The position numbers and the translations under genes are program-made. Below, in pieces: positions 36,501 through 49,800 of a stretch of 64,000 bases of DNA. A model generated the notes under the pieces. That model worked only from the letters and a program-made list of their open reading frames with translations. It searched no databases and was not told the DNA's origin. The stretch covers positions 667,495-731,494 of the forward strand of contig PTFA01000318.1 in the NCBI GenBank assembly GCA_003342895.1. Reading direction: 5' to 3'. The DNA is from Casuarius casuarius. Its lineage: Eukaryota > Chordata > Aves > Casuariiformes > Casuariidae. Positions within the stretch are counted from its first letter, which is position 1, and the number at the start of each line of letters is the position of its first letter.

Positions 36501-39500
36501 GACAAAGACAGATTGCATGATGCTGATCTAATGATTTTTCATCATCTCCTTTTTTCTAAAACACGTTACTGGCAGTACTGCTTTGAGCATATCCTGGTGG
36601 GGCCAGACATGGAGGGTTGGCCTAATACAGCTTAAAGAGAAGTACCTGAGCAATATTCCTGGGCAGATGAGCCATTTTTCGAGTCTTAATACATTTCACG
36701 TTTCTTCTCATTCAGTTCATATGGCAGGTATTTGCACAAGACTTTCCCAAAGCTCTAGCCTGGACTAAAGTTCAGGGCAGCTCTTGAGGACTTTGATATG
36801 TCAGAGGATTAAGACATTCTAGACCATCATAAATGTTTTTGTGAACGTCAGATGAAATGGTTAATTACACCACAGGAAAATGACTGAGCAAATAGGCTTC
36901 TTCAGCCTCATAAGTACTGCAGATGTTACACATTTGTCAAGAAGCCACGTTTGGTCACTGAAGAACATTTCCTTTTTGGCATGGTGAAGCAATCCCAGAG
37001 CTTCTTTCTGCAGTGAGCTGCTGCTTCCCCAACACATCACTGAAATTATTTATTACAAGCGCTCAACGCTCAGATGTCCCTTAAAAAACAGTGTACCTTA
37101 ACAGCTTATCTGCTGAATTCATACTGAATCACGTTGTAATTCATGCCAAGAAAAGTCAGTGACAAATAAATGTATGTGAATGAAACTTTTCCTAGTTGAA
37201 GAATAATAAAATAAATTGCTTTGAAAACCTGTACTGGCACAGAGAAGTGGCATCAGGCCCAGGAGAACATGGGCACATTGTCTACTCAATTCTATGAGAC
37301 CTGAACAGATTAAGAACCACATCCCACTAACAGCTATCCAGCTCCTGAATTTGAACATGGTTATTTTATTAAAGAGATGGAAAGTTTCCCAGTTCACAAG
37401 AAGTGCAGTTTTCCTTGAAGATGGCCTGATTTTTTTAAGGCTCTTAGGTTTTTTTTATGAAATCTCCCACCAGAGACAAGAAAGGCTAGGAATTAGCTTT
37501 CCAGATGTTTGAGAAGGCAAAAGAAAGCAATGTTATTTAAGAACATGCTGCTGGAGTTGACAATCTGAAATGAACAGGACAGAAGGCACATTAAGGAGAT
37601 TCTCGCTGTATAGGGAGTTTGTCACTGCTCTTTTACAATTTGCATGTTTAGTGGCCAAACTACTGTAATAATTGATATTGCGATATATTTCACTTTGGTC
37701 AGCCTATTCCTGGATATAAATTCCTGTTGAAGGATTTGCTTAAGACTGAAGCAGTTATCCTAATGAAATATGCTCTGTCCATGCAGATTTCTATATGACA
37801 CAAGGCACTGAGCACTCTCTAACAGAAAAATGGGCCCCTGCTGTACTATCTGTAGTGATTTCTTAGCAGCTCTGCTACTGCTGCCCGCTATGAATCACCC
37901 AGAAAAGGAGTAAAAAGCAGGTCAGCCCTTANTGTTCTTACATCTCTTGTCTATTTAAAATGGCATCCAAAGTCAGTGATGTAAAGCTGGCTTGATCTAA
38001 GTCATTGAAAGTCTTGCCATTGACGTCAATGTGATGAGGACTTCACGCAACAGGCTTATTGCCACTGAAGTCCAAGAGGGCTTTGCCTTAAATTTCAGCG
38101 GAAGAAGGACTGAGTCCAGAACCAGGCTGCTATTGAGCTGGCACTTTCCAAACCAGAAAGCCTGTTTGCACAGAACATTGCTGAAAAAGAAAAACAAACT
38201 GATACCATAGGAAAGATTTCCCCAAATAAACAAAAGCCAGTACATAATGCCATATTTTATAAACAGTCACAAGACAGGAATGTCAGTTTAATTTTTTTTC
38301 TGCCAAATACCTGAAACACAGGAAGAAAAGAAGAATGTCAAGAAACAATTCACACAGAGACTATGCTTTTTACATTTTAAAGCTAGTCTGTGTCTTTATC
38401 TCTTTGCATCTGGGACACCTAGCATATCACTTCAGTTTCTATTCTTAATATTTTCATTGGAGAAACAGGACTTTCAGCATGAAAATGCCATTGTTTCCCA
38501 GGTAGAGGTTATCTCGTAAGCAGTTCCACAATAACAGGAAGGGGTCTAGCTGAGTTTTAGTGTCCTGGAGCAAGGACTACCATCCAGGCTAGTGTTTAAT
38601 AGTTGGTGCTTATTAATTGGGCTAGATCCCATAGTCCTTTCAGAAAGCTCCTGAGCAAAGCTGAAGGAATTGCAGACCAGCAGAAATTACCAGTTTGCTC
38701 CCTACTCTTCTGTGGACTAAACACAATGAGAGGCTGGCACTTTGAAGAGGAATGCGAAACCCCACAGTTGTAAGATCTGCCCGTCATGGTTAGTGAAGCA
38801 CTTCTGTAACTTCCTATAGCATCGCCAAAGCAAGGAATACTCAAGCATNCCAAGGTTTACATATCTGATGGACCTAGAGCCACCAAGATTGCCAGGCTGT
38901 AATGCACATAACCAAGAAAAGGAGCTGTACCAGAAGGCTGAGCTGAAAAACTGCATCCTCATAGTACTTAAATCTGGTCATTTGCAATACACTAGATGTT
39001 CAGCTCTGCCCCAAGGGGAATGTGAAGCTGGGCACAGGAGAACAGTGAGTTCATACCCAGCTCCAAAAGGAAAAAAGTCAGCTCACTAACTGCAAGGCAG
39101 TCAAACTGGTCAGCATGCAGGGAAATACCTGGCAGCCTAATCGTGAGTAGAAAGTTATAATGTTCTCTGTTCTCATCTTCCCTCTTTCTGGGAATATTTT
39201 GCAATTAGAGAATTGGTTTGTGAGTTTGCAGACAGCCCAGTAATAAAATAGTCTGTGGAGTCATCTCCTCCCACCCCAGTTAAAAGAAATGAGGTGTCTA
39301 TTGCTGCCAGATTAAAGGAAAATGTTAAACTGTTAAATCTTCGAAAAGATTTTAGAGGAAAATTGTTAATCACTCTACACGGCCCGAGAAAAGACAACAG
39401 CAATTCAAAGAAGAGCTAGAGGGCTGAAATGAAACAATGTACAGACTCCAAAGACTAGGAAGAGAGGGTAAGATTGCTGTGTCACCTTTGGACTGCACCT

Positions 39501-39850
39501 GCTCCTCATACTCGTCCCAGGAACTTCCTGCAGAATTTGAGCCTTGACATCTTTCCTTTGAACATGACTGGGAGCACCTACCACCATTTGCCCCCTTGCA
39601 TAGTTTTCAGGGCTCTTCACTTTTCAGCTAAGAACTAAATCAATAATTAAATTATTGTGCACTTGGCAGAGAACCCCATACACAAAAATTAAATGTGAAC
39701 ATATCCTCAGATGCACAAGACAAGTGACTTTATGCCTCAGTCTCCACTAGCATCTTGCAAGCTTAAGAACTTCAAGAGAACCTGGACTAGGGTGAATTTA
39801 ATCCCCAAAATCTGGTGTCTAAAACCAGTCCACTGTATGAGCTTCTGTCT
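33510..39850. other. Intergenic stretch between genes A and B
   Basis: No gene recognised. Open frames are short (up to about 98 codons) and overlap on both strands. From roughly 39850 to 40250 GC content rises towards gene B, including a CGTGC-rich patch at 40115-40150. Confidence 0.5.
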
Positions 39851-40114
39851 CTGGGTGACTGACACTGGTGGGCTCCCTGGTAAGTGGAACAGGCTATCCA
39901 GACTCCTCCATCCAGAAGCACTGGAGCAGGGACAGTGGCTGGGGAACAGAAACTGACCCCACAGCCTGTTCTGGCTGCCTCACCCCACGTCTGTGCCCGC
40001 TCAACACTTCGGGGGGACATTTATCCTGTTGCTGCCCTAGGAGTGGCTTTGTCTGCCGCAAGGGACCGGTACATGGGCTCTGTGTCAGCGACAGTGGAGG
40101 NTGCCAGGTGCCAG

Positions 40115-40150
40115 GCAGTGCAGTGCCGTGCCGTGCTGTGCCGTGCCGAC
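40115..40150. repeat. GTGCC/CGTGC-rich short repeat
   Basis: Several imperfect GTGCC and GTGCT units in a row in the GC-rich flank upstream of gene B. Confidence 0.55.
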
Positions 40151-40250
40151 CTGGCAAGGCACAGGAAGGAGAGAAGGCGAGCAGTGGCCGCCTGAGGACG
40201 TGCAGGGAGGAGTGAAAGATGCGTGACACGTGTGAATCACGTTTCTCCTG

Positions 40251-40431
40251 CCCGACAGCTCCCGGGCGGGGATAAAAGCCCCGGCGGACAGCGAGGCTGC
40301 ACCCACAGCTCCCGTCGCGCCTCCACCGCCAGCGCTAGCCATGAGCCCGCACCTCTCCCTCCTCCTCCTCCTGGCCGCCTGCGCTGCGCTCTGCTGGGGT
40401 AAGAGCGCGGGACCCGACCCGACCCGACCCG
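40251..40431 (+). repeat. Block identical to 31416-31596 (promoter, exon 1, start of intron 1)
   Basis: By eye all 181 bases match gene A with no mismatch, including non-coding 5' UTR and intron. Sequence to the left of 40251 is unrelated. The match starts inside the gene A NF-kB site and ends at the assembly gap. Confidence 0.9.
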
Positions 40432-41426
40432 NNNNNNNNNNNNNNNNNNNNNNNNNNNNNNNNNNNNNNNNNNNNNNNNNNNNNNNNNNNNNNNNNNNNN
40501 NNNNNNNNNNNNNNNNNNNNNNNNNNNNNNNNNNNNNNNNNNNNNNNNNNNNNNNNNNNNNNNNNNNNNNNNNNNNNNNNNNNNNNNNNNNNNNNNNNNN
40601 NNNNNNNNNNNNNNNNNNNNNNNNNNNNNNNNNNNNNNNNNNNNNNNNNNNNNNNNNNNNNNNNNNNNNNNNNNNNNNNNNNNNNNNNNNNNNNNNNNNN
40701 NNNNNNNNNNNNNNNNNNNNNNNNNNNNNNNNNNNNNNNNNNNNNNNNNNNNNNNNNNNNNNNNNNNNNNNNNNNNNNNNNNNNNNNNNNNNNNNNNNNN
40801 NNNNNNNNNNNNNNNNNNNNNNNNNNNNNNNNNNNNNNNNNNNNNNAGGGACAGATGATCTGCCTGAACCCCTCCGCACCTTGGGTCCAGCTCATCATCA
40901 CCAAGATCCTCAAAAGGTACCTGCCGCGGGCCGGGGCCGCGACTGCTCTCTGGGATGGGGACCCATGCCATGCAGCAGCCAGCTCTAACACAAGGACTTT
41001 GGAATACTAAGCCTAGCTATAGGCNGGATTTAAAACCAGAGTCAATGCTGCTGGAATAACAAGCTGCNTGCTGTCATTGACTCCTATGGGGAATTCTGTT
41101 CAGTTACACCACAAACTGGCCCAAGAACTGGCTTCTTTGTTTGGAAAGAGAAATCCTAGAAGGTCAGGTGGAGTATCCACATCAAATGCCTGATCAAATG
41201 TGAATCTGCCTGCCATCACAAGGGCCAGCGCAGCCTCCGCCTAGTACACAAAGCCGATGCCATAATTCCACCGTCACCATTGCCTTTGCAGAAGACGTAT
41301 CTCCTATGGGGCTTACAAAAGGTCTCAGGTATCTGGGGCATGTAAAAAGCATTAGGGAAAAGTTTTCTAGTTTGCTTTAAATGTNATGTGAATTCTATCT
41401 GTTGCAGTCCACATAAGCAGCTCTGA
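40341..41426 (+). CDS. ELR+ CXC chemokine, gene B (IL8/GRO-like), incomplete because of a gap
   Basis: Paralogue of gene A. Exon 1 (40341-40398) and the visible part of exon 3 (40847-40916) are identical to A. Exon 2, with the ELR and CXC motifs, lies in the Ns. The exon 3 donor is at 40917. The likely exon 4 starts at 41408 after TTCTATCTGTTGCAG and reads on in frame as S-P-H-K-Q-L then TGA at 41424-41426, for a protein of about 95 residues if exon 2 has family length. This S-P-x-K tail resembles S-S-P-N-K-R in gene C, which supports the exon choice. A TATA-like box is kept at 40272-40278, but the NF-kB site of gene A is absent at the matching position. Either a true tandem duplicate homogenised by conversion, or a misassembled locus with gene A sequence placed in it. 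Confidence 0.7.
40432..40846. other. Assembly gap (415 Ns)
   Basis: Continuous Ns between two blocks identical to gene A. The matching region of gene A (31597-31952) is 356 bases, so the gap is 59 bases longer than expected if B were an exact copy. Confidence 0.99.
40847..40941 (+). repeat. Block identical to 31953-32047 (exon 3 and start of intron 3)
   Basis: All 95 bases match gene A by eye. The match ends abruptly after GGGGCCGCG; from 40942 the sequence is unrelated to gene A intron 3. Confidence 0.9.
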
Positions 41427-42480
41427 GGGAAGAAGAAACAACTCTAAATGACCTGTATTTGCAAGAAGATACTGGGAAATGGATGCTGGNAGGAGATAAT
41501 AGGCGAAGTCTCCACTTCTGATGAGCTTGTAGACAGCTGTTCTATGTTCAATCCCTTTGAAGCTCTCCACTCGTCCCGTATTTATTATTGCCTATTTTTA
41601 TGTATGTATGTATTTATTGACTCAGCTAAAGTGATTGAATCTGTTTGATAAGAAAGCATATGCTTTGCTAGGCACCTCTCTGGGATTTTAGTGCAGTTTT
41701 CACTATTTGAGAAGTCATCCCACCTTTGTGCAAGCTCTTTCTCTCCAAATATTTTTTGCAAACAAGTTCTTATAAATAGCGTTAATATAAAAAAGAAGAT
41801 AGCTCCATTGTGAGGACCACTGTGTAAATGACACCTCTGTTCAGATAGTCTGATATACAGAGGTTTGAATGGGTAGTGTTGTTATTCTGAGTGCTGTTTG
41901 GCACTTTGCATTTTAGTACGCATTCAAGATTACACCAAAAGAACAACTGATTAAAGCAAGCATAGTACTGTGCTATCATGCTAAATGTGTTGCCTCAGGT
42001 CCATAAATGAGCCTTGGGCTCAGAATGCTTTGCTAAGTCTTTTTTTCTTTTTCCCTATAGCTTACTAACCTTTATCATACAATGCCTAGGATCCTGTTGC
42101 ACACAATACTGTACAATGAAATCACAGAAAGTTTGCTCCCAAATTCTCAGTCTATTCTCTACTTACCAGTTTAGGAATTTCCATGAAATTGTGGGGTTGT
42201 ATGGCTGCTTAGTATGCTTAGATTTTTTTGTTTCTAATAAGATTTTTTTTAGTTAAATGAGTTATTCATTTTTTGTTATTTATACACGAGATGTAAAAGA
42301 GCAGTAATGTTCTTAAGAGGCTTAGATATTTTATGTCTTACCTGTATGACATACTGTCATAATTCATGTAGAATAAGTTATTTTCCTTATTCTGCTTTAA
42401 ATATATTTATTTTAAAAGGTGGACTTATGTAATGATAATTTAATGAAATCTAACGCAATAAAAATATTTACTTGTTGAAA
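41427..42480 (+). other. 3' UTR of gene B with AU-rich elements
   Basis: AT-rich, with TATTTATTATT and TATGTATGTATGTATTTATT at 41579-41620. The position and composition match the gene A 3' UTR. The block 42318-42375 ('cttagatattttatgtc...gtcataattcatgta') aligns with 33010-33065 of gene A, with many substitutions. AATAAA at 42457-42462 is the likely poly(A) signal. Confidence 0.65.
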
Positions 42481-42489
42481 AATATACTG

Positions 42490-45290
42490 TGTTTTTCAGT
42501 TAATTTCATGTTGTAAGGAGCAGGTGTGCCTGTGTAAGTCTGGCTGTCCAGGAGGCAGGGAAGCAGCAACCTGTGTGTAGGCGCAGGGATTTTCAGGCAC
42601 AGGTGTAGTCCAGTTTTCNGTGAAGTGCTGGGACACTTTGTACTGAACAAAGGTGCTTTCAGATGCAGAGGTCCATTATTTAATTCCTTCATTTGCAGTT
42701 GCCTTTGAGAAGAGATACTACCATAGGATGGATGTACTGAATCAAAGTAAAACCTCAGAAACTGCAGGAACTTGTATTCTCGTTTAACTTTAATTGGGGC
42801 CATGCTTAAGGACAAATATGTTTTGCTGAGTGGGAAGGGGCAAGAGCCTCTGCTGCAGTAGGAAACCATGACAGCTTCCAAGTGAAAACCGTCAATACGT
42901 TTCCACAAAAAACTTGTTCCAGTTCCAGCTGTAACAAGGAGTCCAGACACTGTTTAAAGCACACATTCTGTGTCCCTCTTATTTTTTATGTGTTGTTGGA
43001 NGTTTTTTATGCAAACAATTTTAGTTCAACCAGTAGGTACATCATACTTATTTAGTGATAGCAAACTCAATTGCTGTTTGCTCATGGAATTTCAAGAGGA
43101 CATTATATGAAGATATAACCATATCCAGGCCTTGCTGACAACAGGAGTTACATAGTGTTCTTCTATGACAGTTGAAGAAAGATGGCTCATCTAGAACTAC
43201 ATATCTTCTTAATACAGTCTAGGTTTTGTTTGAGAGAATTCACAGAAAAGCAAATTCTTGTGAAAAAGTATTGTCCTTGTTCCTCATTTCTTCCTCTTTA
43301 CCTGGAAAGTCAGATTATCTTGTGGCACCAGATGTTACGTTTTCCAGGTGTGGACATAGAGAAAATTATGAATTTTGAAAACTTCTTGAAGTGGTATAAA
43401 ATAGCTTTTCCCTCTGCAATGCCACAATTTTAAAGTCCAATATTTAGGCTGTTACAGTTAGGAGAAAGTGTTACATCACTCAGAAAAGGAGAAATCCTTT
43501 CTTTTTTTAAGGATAGCATATTCCTACTATTGGTCTTGAAGGGAAAAAGCCTTACTACATTCAAAACCTGTCTCAAGGACAAAAATTTATTTTGCCTGAC
43601 TTATCCATCAGATGAGTGCAGTTAGTTAGAGTGTGATAGGGCTAAGAAGAATACTGAATCCAATTCATCCATGTTTGCAAGAATTATAGAGATAGGAAGT
43701 CAGGGAAGAAGGTAAGCTGGACAAAGATACATGTCAAAAACAAATTAACAGAGAATCGGGGGGGAACTCACATATACGTATATAAAGAAATGAATAAAAT
43801 TTCCAAGTGTGAATTTTACAATACAACAGCTATATATACTTATACACACATATGTATATATGCACACACACATCTNCCTAGATAAACTACATATTATGAA
43901 ATCACAAAATGACTGGAATTACAGACCTTCTACTATATAACTGGCAATTCCATTTGGTTATAACTTGAATTACCTAGAAGTTGAAGGCTTTTCATGAAAG
44001 GACTTGCGTTACTGGCACAGTCATATGGTGAATCCTGGCTGTAAGGAAAATAAGTAGCTTCCAAATGACCGTGATACTATTTGGCAGAAAAAAATATTCA
44101 TAGAGTTTCCCCACTCAGTGCTCAGTTCCTCTCAGACAGCCAAGGCTGGAGTTGTTATTTGCTGTTTTCCCCAAGAACATTTTCCATCTCAAAATTTATG
44201 CTAGTAAACTGTCTCCTTTTTCCATTTTTTCTTTTTTTCTTAGACTATTTTTCCATTTTTGTTAGAGAACAAAAGAGAAATTTTGCTCTTCTTCCTCTCT
44301 GTGGGAGTCCTATTTGCTGTGCATTTAGGTCCCTGTGTCATTTGGCACCTCAGTCAGAGGTATCCCTTCAACAATTCAAAGAGGTCATCTTCAATCCCAG
44401 GCATCTGCAACACTTCTGGGTACCAAAGCTCTGTGACTATTCACTTTGCAAAAACCCTAAAATTTTCCACGGTTCCAAGAAATAGCCTCANTTGTGAAAA
44501 TAAGCTTAGATCTGTAGACTGACATGCATTACTGTATGGTTTTGAAAACAAATNAATTTCTAAATACGAATTGTTGAAAAATGTTTTTACTCATAATTTT
44601 GACTTAATAGCTCAAAATACTGGTAATTAGGCACTTCATAACATCTTTGTCTATTGTTTTCAGTCATTTTCTAAAATTGCCATTTTAGTCATTTCATGAA
44701 ATTAACAATTTCACAATATGCCAATATACANATACACACAAAACCACACACATCTGTTCATTTTGTGAGCTATCATTCTCTTGCATAATGATGCAAAGTG
44801 TTTCTATATTGACTAGATAGAATTGAGTGCCTCAGTTTCAGGAATCCTTTCTGAATACAATATTTGAGGCATATCAAAATCACCAGCAATTCTTTTTAAC
44901 AGAAAGTAGGACTGGACTCAGATTGAAAGCAGCACGTAGTAAATGTGCCTGGTCATATACCAGGAGATGATACCCAGCCATGTGGCAAATGCATGCTTTT
45001 CTTCTCCGGAGAGACATCAAGAAAGCATTGGGAAGAAGAGATCTGAAAGAAGAGATGTGTTCAAAAGGGTTAAATGAAAAAGCATAATAAGAGACAGTCT
45101 CTTTGCACTGAATTCCACTTCACATAAGCACAAGCAATCTTTTAAATGTCCACTTTGACCAGAAATCCAAAGGGACTTGCAAGAAGGAATTAAATCATCC
45201 TTGACTAAGAAGAACACAGCAACACCAAGGAGGGCTAAGGGCATAGAACGGTCCATGGGAAGATGGTGGCTGTTCTCAGCATTTCCACAG
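42490..45290. other. Intergenic stretch between genes B and C
   Basis: AT-rich, no gene recognised. It contains TA/CA-rich simple sequence at about 43771-43875 and small overlapping frames (for example 44081-44485 +) with no recognised motif. Confidence 0.5.
43771..43875. repeat. TA/CA-rich simple sequence
   Basis: Imperfect ATATAC, TATATA and CACACA units, including 'tatatatacttatacacac' and 'gcacacacacatct'. Confidence 0.6.
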
Positions 45291-45294
<4 letters not shown>

Positions 45295-45327
<33 letters not shown>

Positions 45328-45383
45328 GTGTGTGCGTGTGTGTGTGCGTGTGTGTGTGTGTGTGTGTGCGCGTGTGTGCGTGT
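45295..45383. repeat. (TG)n microsatellite with CG interruptions
   Basis: 89 bases of TG units interrupted by GCG at regular places. It creates spurious Val-Cys and His-Thr frames on the two strands. Confidence 0.97.
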
Positions 45384-46689
45384 CATTGCACAAGCAGCTC
45401 AAATCCTCATTAACCAAATCCTGATCCAAGCATTATTAGGTCTCACTGAAACGAATGGCAGCTGATTTCTTTACTGCCTGAAATGATAAAGTTAANCATA
45501 GGTATAAGTGTTTTCTAACAGTGCCTCATATTCAGAGCTGTTGAAAACCTTCTTAAAATCATCATTTTTATTATTGTTTTCCTTATACAATATGAGTAAG
45601 TGCAAGAAGTCAAGAACTGTTCTCTGGACCTCAGAGCACGTGGCATGGCATGGCTCATGGCCATAGAGCTAAACTTGCTTTTTCCACACAACAGTGTATC
45701 CGCATCCACGCTACCTATTTGTAAGAGTCCCTGACCCATGCTGTCCCCTGAATGTGCTGGGCATTATATGGGACGGTGGTACTTGGCATGGGCCAGAACT
45801 GTGCCAGGGAGCATGCTAACAATTGAACAGTCTGGATGATCTCTTGATGTTGCTCAAGTCCATATTTAAGCCTTATTTAGTCTATTAATGTAAAAGGAAC
45901 CCTATTGTCTCTTGCCTTACATATGGTTCCAAGTTCTCCAGACAGAAATGGTTCATTCTGCGTTGGATCAGCATCTAACTGCAAGGTGGTCCTGACCTCT
46001 GAATACTCCCCTGATCACGTGAAGGCTTACCTAGCCACACTGACAGAAGACCCACAGGACTGAACTCCTAACATAGACTTAACTATATGCAAGACATCAC
46101 TGAGTATCATGATCTTAATGTGATAATCCTCTTACTTCTTTATCCTATCCAATTAATGCCTTTTATTTTCAATTAATTGCAATTTAATTAGTTAGATTTC
46201 CACTAATTGTCTACTACTAGGTTGATTCTGCTTTGTATTTCAGCACTCAGAGAGAACAAAGCAAGTAGTGAGCTAGAAACGATGACAAGAAGTGAAGCNT
46301 AGTATCTCTCTCACTGCTTTAACTCCTGCTTTAACATGTTTGAAAAGCTNGGATTTTAGATACTTAAACATCTTATGCATTTCTTCGTTATTCTCTTCCA
46401 ATTTATCTGTCCCACTTAAGCCAGGGAATCTGAATCTCTTCTCACACCAGCTTTGCCTCAGCGTAATTCCACTGATTTCACTGTGCTCACTTCCGAATTA
46501 CACTGCTGAAGAGTGAGTAAAAGAGAACAGGGCACATGATGCTCAACTCTATAAACAAAACAGCTGAGCAAAAAGCTCATTCTCTCTTAGTGTTTCACTG
46601 TTTTCTTGGAATTAAGAAAAAGTCACAGCGAGCACAGTGGCTCCAACATACTGCCAGGTTACAGGTGTGTTAGCATGGTCTGTTTCATC

Positions 46690-46877
46690 TCAGATTTTCC
46701 CACTATTTTTTTTTTTTTTTGGTTGTGCAAAAAGGCAGGAGCGAGAAGTAATTCTATCTGCATGTGTATGTGTTTGAGAAGCAAATCTGAGTATAACAGT
46801 GTCAGCAGTCCCATGTGGGTCTGGAGAAACAGCTGAGTTTGTTTTCAGTTCACTATAGGAAGGCACGGAGAGCAGTC
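46690..46877 (+). promoter_or_regulatory. Proximal promoter and 5' UTR region of gene C (tentative)
   Basis: GATTTTCCC near 46693 is an imperfect NF-kB-like site on the minus strand (GGGAAAATC). TATAAC near 46790 is a weak TATA-like element about 85 bases before the ATG. Both are weaker than the elements of loci A and D. Confidence 0.3.
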
Positions 46878-49800
46878 ATGGATAGCAAGATTGTAATCTC
46901 TCTCCTGATTCTCGCTTTTATGGGCTTCTTTCCTGGTAAGAAAATTTGATTTATTTTCCTTCATATTTCAATTTGCATGCAATATGGTCAAACTAAACAG
47001 AAGGTTTTCAAGGTGTGTAGGACTTCCATACTCACACTATCTTTGAGACAGCAGGTTAAGGAAAACATATCCACGGACTGTAGGAGTGGGCCTATTTCTT
47101 GTCTCCTATTTTTCTTCTGCTAGTGGAGATTCACTGACATTGGTAAACTTGTCCCTTAAATAACTCTGATCAAAATGAGATTAGAAGCAGGGTCTGAAAC
47201 AGGATAGCCTGCAATAGCTATGGCATGTTGCATCACTATCACTTTTCAGAGGGCTTTTGTGATAACAGCCCCCACAGATGAAAGCTTGGATATTTAGTTC
47301 GGTTTTGAGTTAATCTGCTTCTACTCAACATCCATCTGTTAGAGCTCTTTTCTGAGAAGCATTAGGATAAATAAAACCAAAGTCTGCTGGGAAAGCCCCA
47401 GAAGAATCTTGTGGGCAGAAAGTATGCCAAGTTTAAGGGTCTGTAATGCTTCCAAGCTTCTGCATCATGTGGATGTATGCTCCAGCTACATCCTAGCTTT
47501 ATGTTGGGATGACACACACGTGCAGTCTTTCCTCGAACAGAACAGAGCTGGGATATGCTATGGCCAATCTCAAAACTGGACAACTGGAGACAGGACACTG
47601 TTTCATACTCCCCTGCAGTGAAAGGCTGGCGCATCCTTTGGGAATCTTATTCTCCTCTATAGAGTCTGCAGAAGGGATATTCTAAAGTTTAGATAGGGCA
47701 ATGCTGCTATACTGTGATGCTCTGTGCTTTGCAGTGCTTGACTTTCAAGTGTATTTGTTTCTGCTTTCTGTCAGGTAGGGAGGTAGGTGTTGCTCAGCCA
47801 AAAGAACCATCAGCAGTTTTAGCTGGACAGAAAACAAATAAAGAAGGGAAACAGGTGGATGATCACATCAAGGTATAAAAGCTAGCACAGGGTGAGGTAA
47901 AAGGGTTTGCTTTACTTGTCTGATCCATATTGCACTTTTCCAAAGCCTGTCATCTAAAGAGAGTAAATGNTGGATATGGCCCAGAGTCCTGGGCTGTGCA
48001 GTAGCAGTTTGGTATTAAGGGATGAAAAGACTATCCACAGTAATACAGGACTGATGAACAGACTGGGATTTCAGCTCCTGGGGTTTTACTCATTTTAATA
48101 AGATCCTCTGCATCTCCTGCATCCAGCTATCTGGACCTTATCTTTGCTGCTTGTTGATGCTGCCTTAAACAGTAGTGAATGTCCCCTTTCAAATGTATTC
48201 CATAGTTCAAATATTGGGAAATTCAAGTTGAAGATGCAGCTTGTCTTTGTAGGAACAATAGAGAAATGTTGTGATCATACATTTTAACCTGTGATATACT
48301 GACTTGAAACCAGAAAGATATCCCAGTGTCTGTAGTGGGTGGAGCTGGGAAAGCCCCGGACCTCATGGTNTGTAATCTTAGGTAACTTACTTCACCTCTC
48401 TGCTCAGTCTCTAAAACTAAGATAAAACTTTTTTGCCTCACTAAGGAAATGTGGGTCTGGAAGGGTTGTCAGGCAAAAGCAAATCCAGTCCTTGGTCTTG
48501 CGTGTTGTACAATATGTGGCATAATCTGATCAAACTTCATCCCAAAGCTTGTTAGGTTTCTTGCTCCTCGTACTTACACAGAGTGGCTTCTTCAGAGGCC
48601 CCCCCACCTTTCCTAGCATCTTGATCAAGCTCCTAAGCTGAATGTATTCATGGCTCTTTTACACCAAGCACCAGTGTGGACTTTTAGCCAAAACAGATTT
48701 CACCTCTAGGCTGTATTCATGTAGAGGTGTTGTCTGGCTCTTCAGCTAGCTTTTTCTTCCTCTCATAAGATAGGTCTCCCACACCTCTGATAATTCCTGT
48801 ACTCTTTCATTGCACTTGATGTTGTGGGATGCTCAGACAATTGTGGTTGTAACTGCAGCCTAAAATTATTAAGTGCAAAACAAACAAACAAAATGAAACA
48901 AACAAAATTTGCAGATCTCAGATACACCATTCTCCCTCAGTGAAGGTACTACCTCAAACCCATAGATAGTTAGCAATTGATTTACACAGTGAAGCATCAA
49001 CTTTTTTTCCCTTCTGCATTCTTTACTCAATTTTTTTACTGTTAGTTTGGTTGAGTTCTAGACATGATGAGCTTCCCTCTCCTTTCCTCACAGAGATGAT
49101 NCTGGCAGCAGAGCTGCGGTGTCACTGCATCCAGACTGCCAAAGGATTAATGTTGCCAAAGCACCTGGCNAATGTAGAAATCATTCCTAAGGGCCCACAC
49201 TGCCACGCAGTGGAAATCATGTAAGTAAAGCCAGCAGGCAATAGAAAGTATATCTTATGAATGCTGAAAAGTTGGCAGACGTTGAGCATAAAACCCTCTG
49301 CCTGTCTGCATTCTCCTCTGACCTCCTCAGCTACCAATGTTAATTGAAGTGAAATGTTCATTCCATTGCAGAGCAACACTGAAGAACAGCCAGCAGATCT
49401 GTTTAGATCCCCAGGCCAAATGGGTGAAGATGATAATTAACAAGATTCTACACAGGTATCTGTCAGAATTATCCCGTAACTGGAACTGTTCCATCTAAGG
49501 TCATATTTTCTCAGATTTTCAAAGAGCATTCCAAGTATTCCTTCTAGTATAAACATCAATGCATGTGTGATCTTCAGTGCTCTTTCTCTGAAAGCCATTT
49601 GAGTAATGAAAGGCTAGGAATACAGAAGAAGCAGAGTTAGCTGATCTTTGGACAAGGCAGAAGCAAGGCTTACCTCATATATCGCTGTAATTTAAAATGA
49701 ACAACCAGACAAACTGTTATGTGTCACACATTTCAAATGAGTATATTGATCCAGGGTTCCTCAGGATAGTGTTCTGCTCTGTAAGAGAGTCAAGGGCAAC

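Noticed and set aside
40085..40991. Open frames of 215-264 codons around 40.1-41.0 kb
   Set aside because: Most of their length is the run of Ns, which cannot hold stop codons. Only the parts matching gene A exons are meaningful.
45177..45429. Val-Cys and His-Thr repeat open frames
   Set aside because: They are translations of the TG microsatellite.
49456..49500. Read-through of gene C exon 3 into intron 3 as the protein end
   Set aside because: The exon ends at a GT donor at exactly the position used in genes A and B, so splicing is far more likely.
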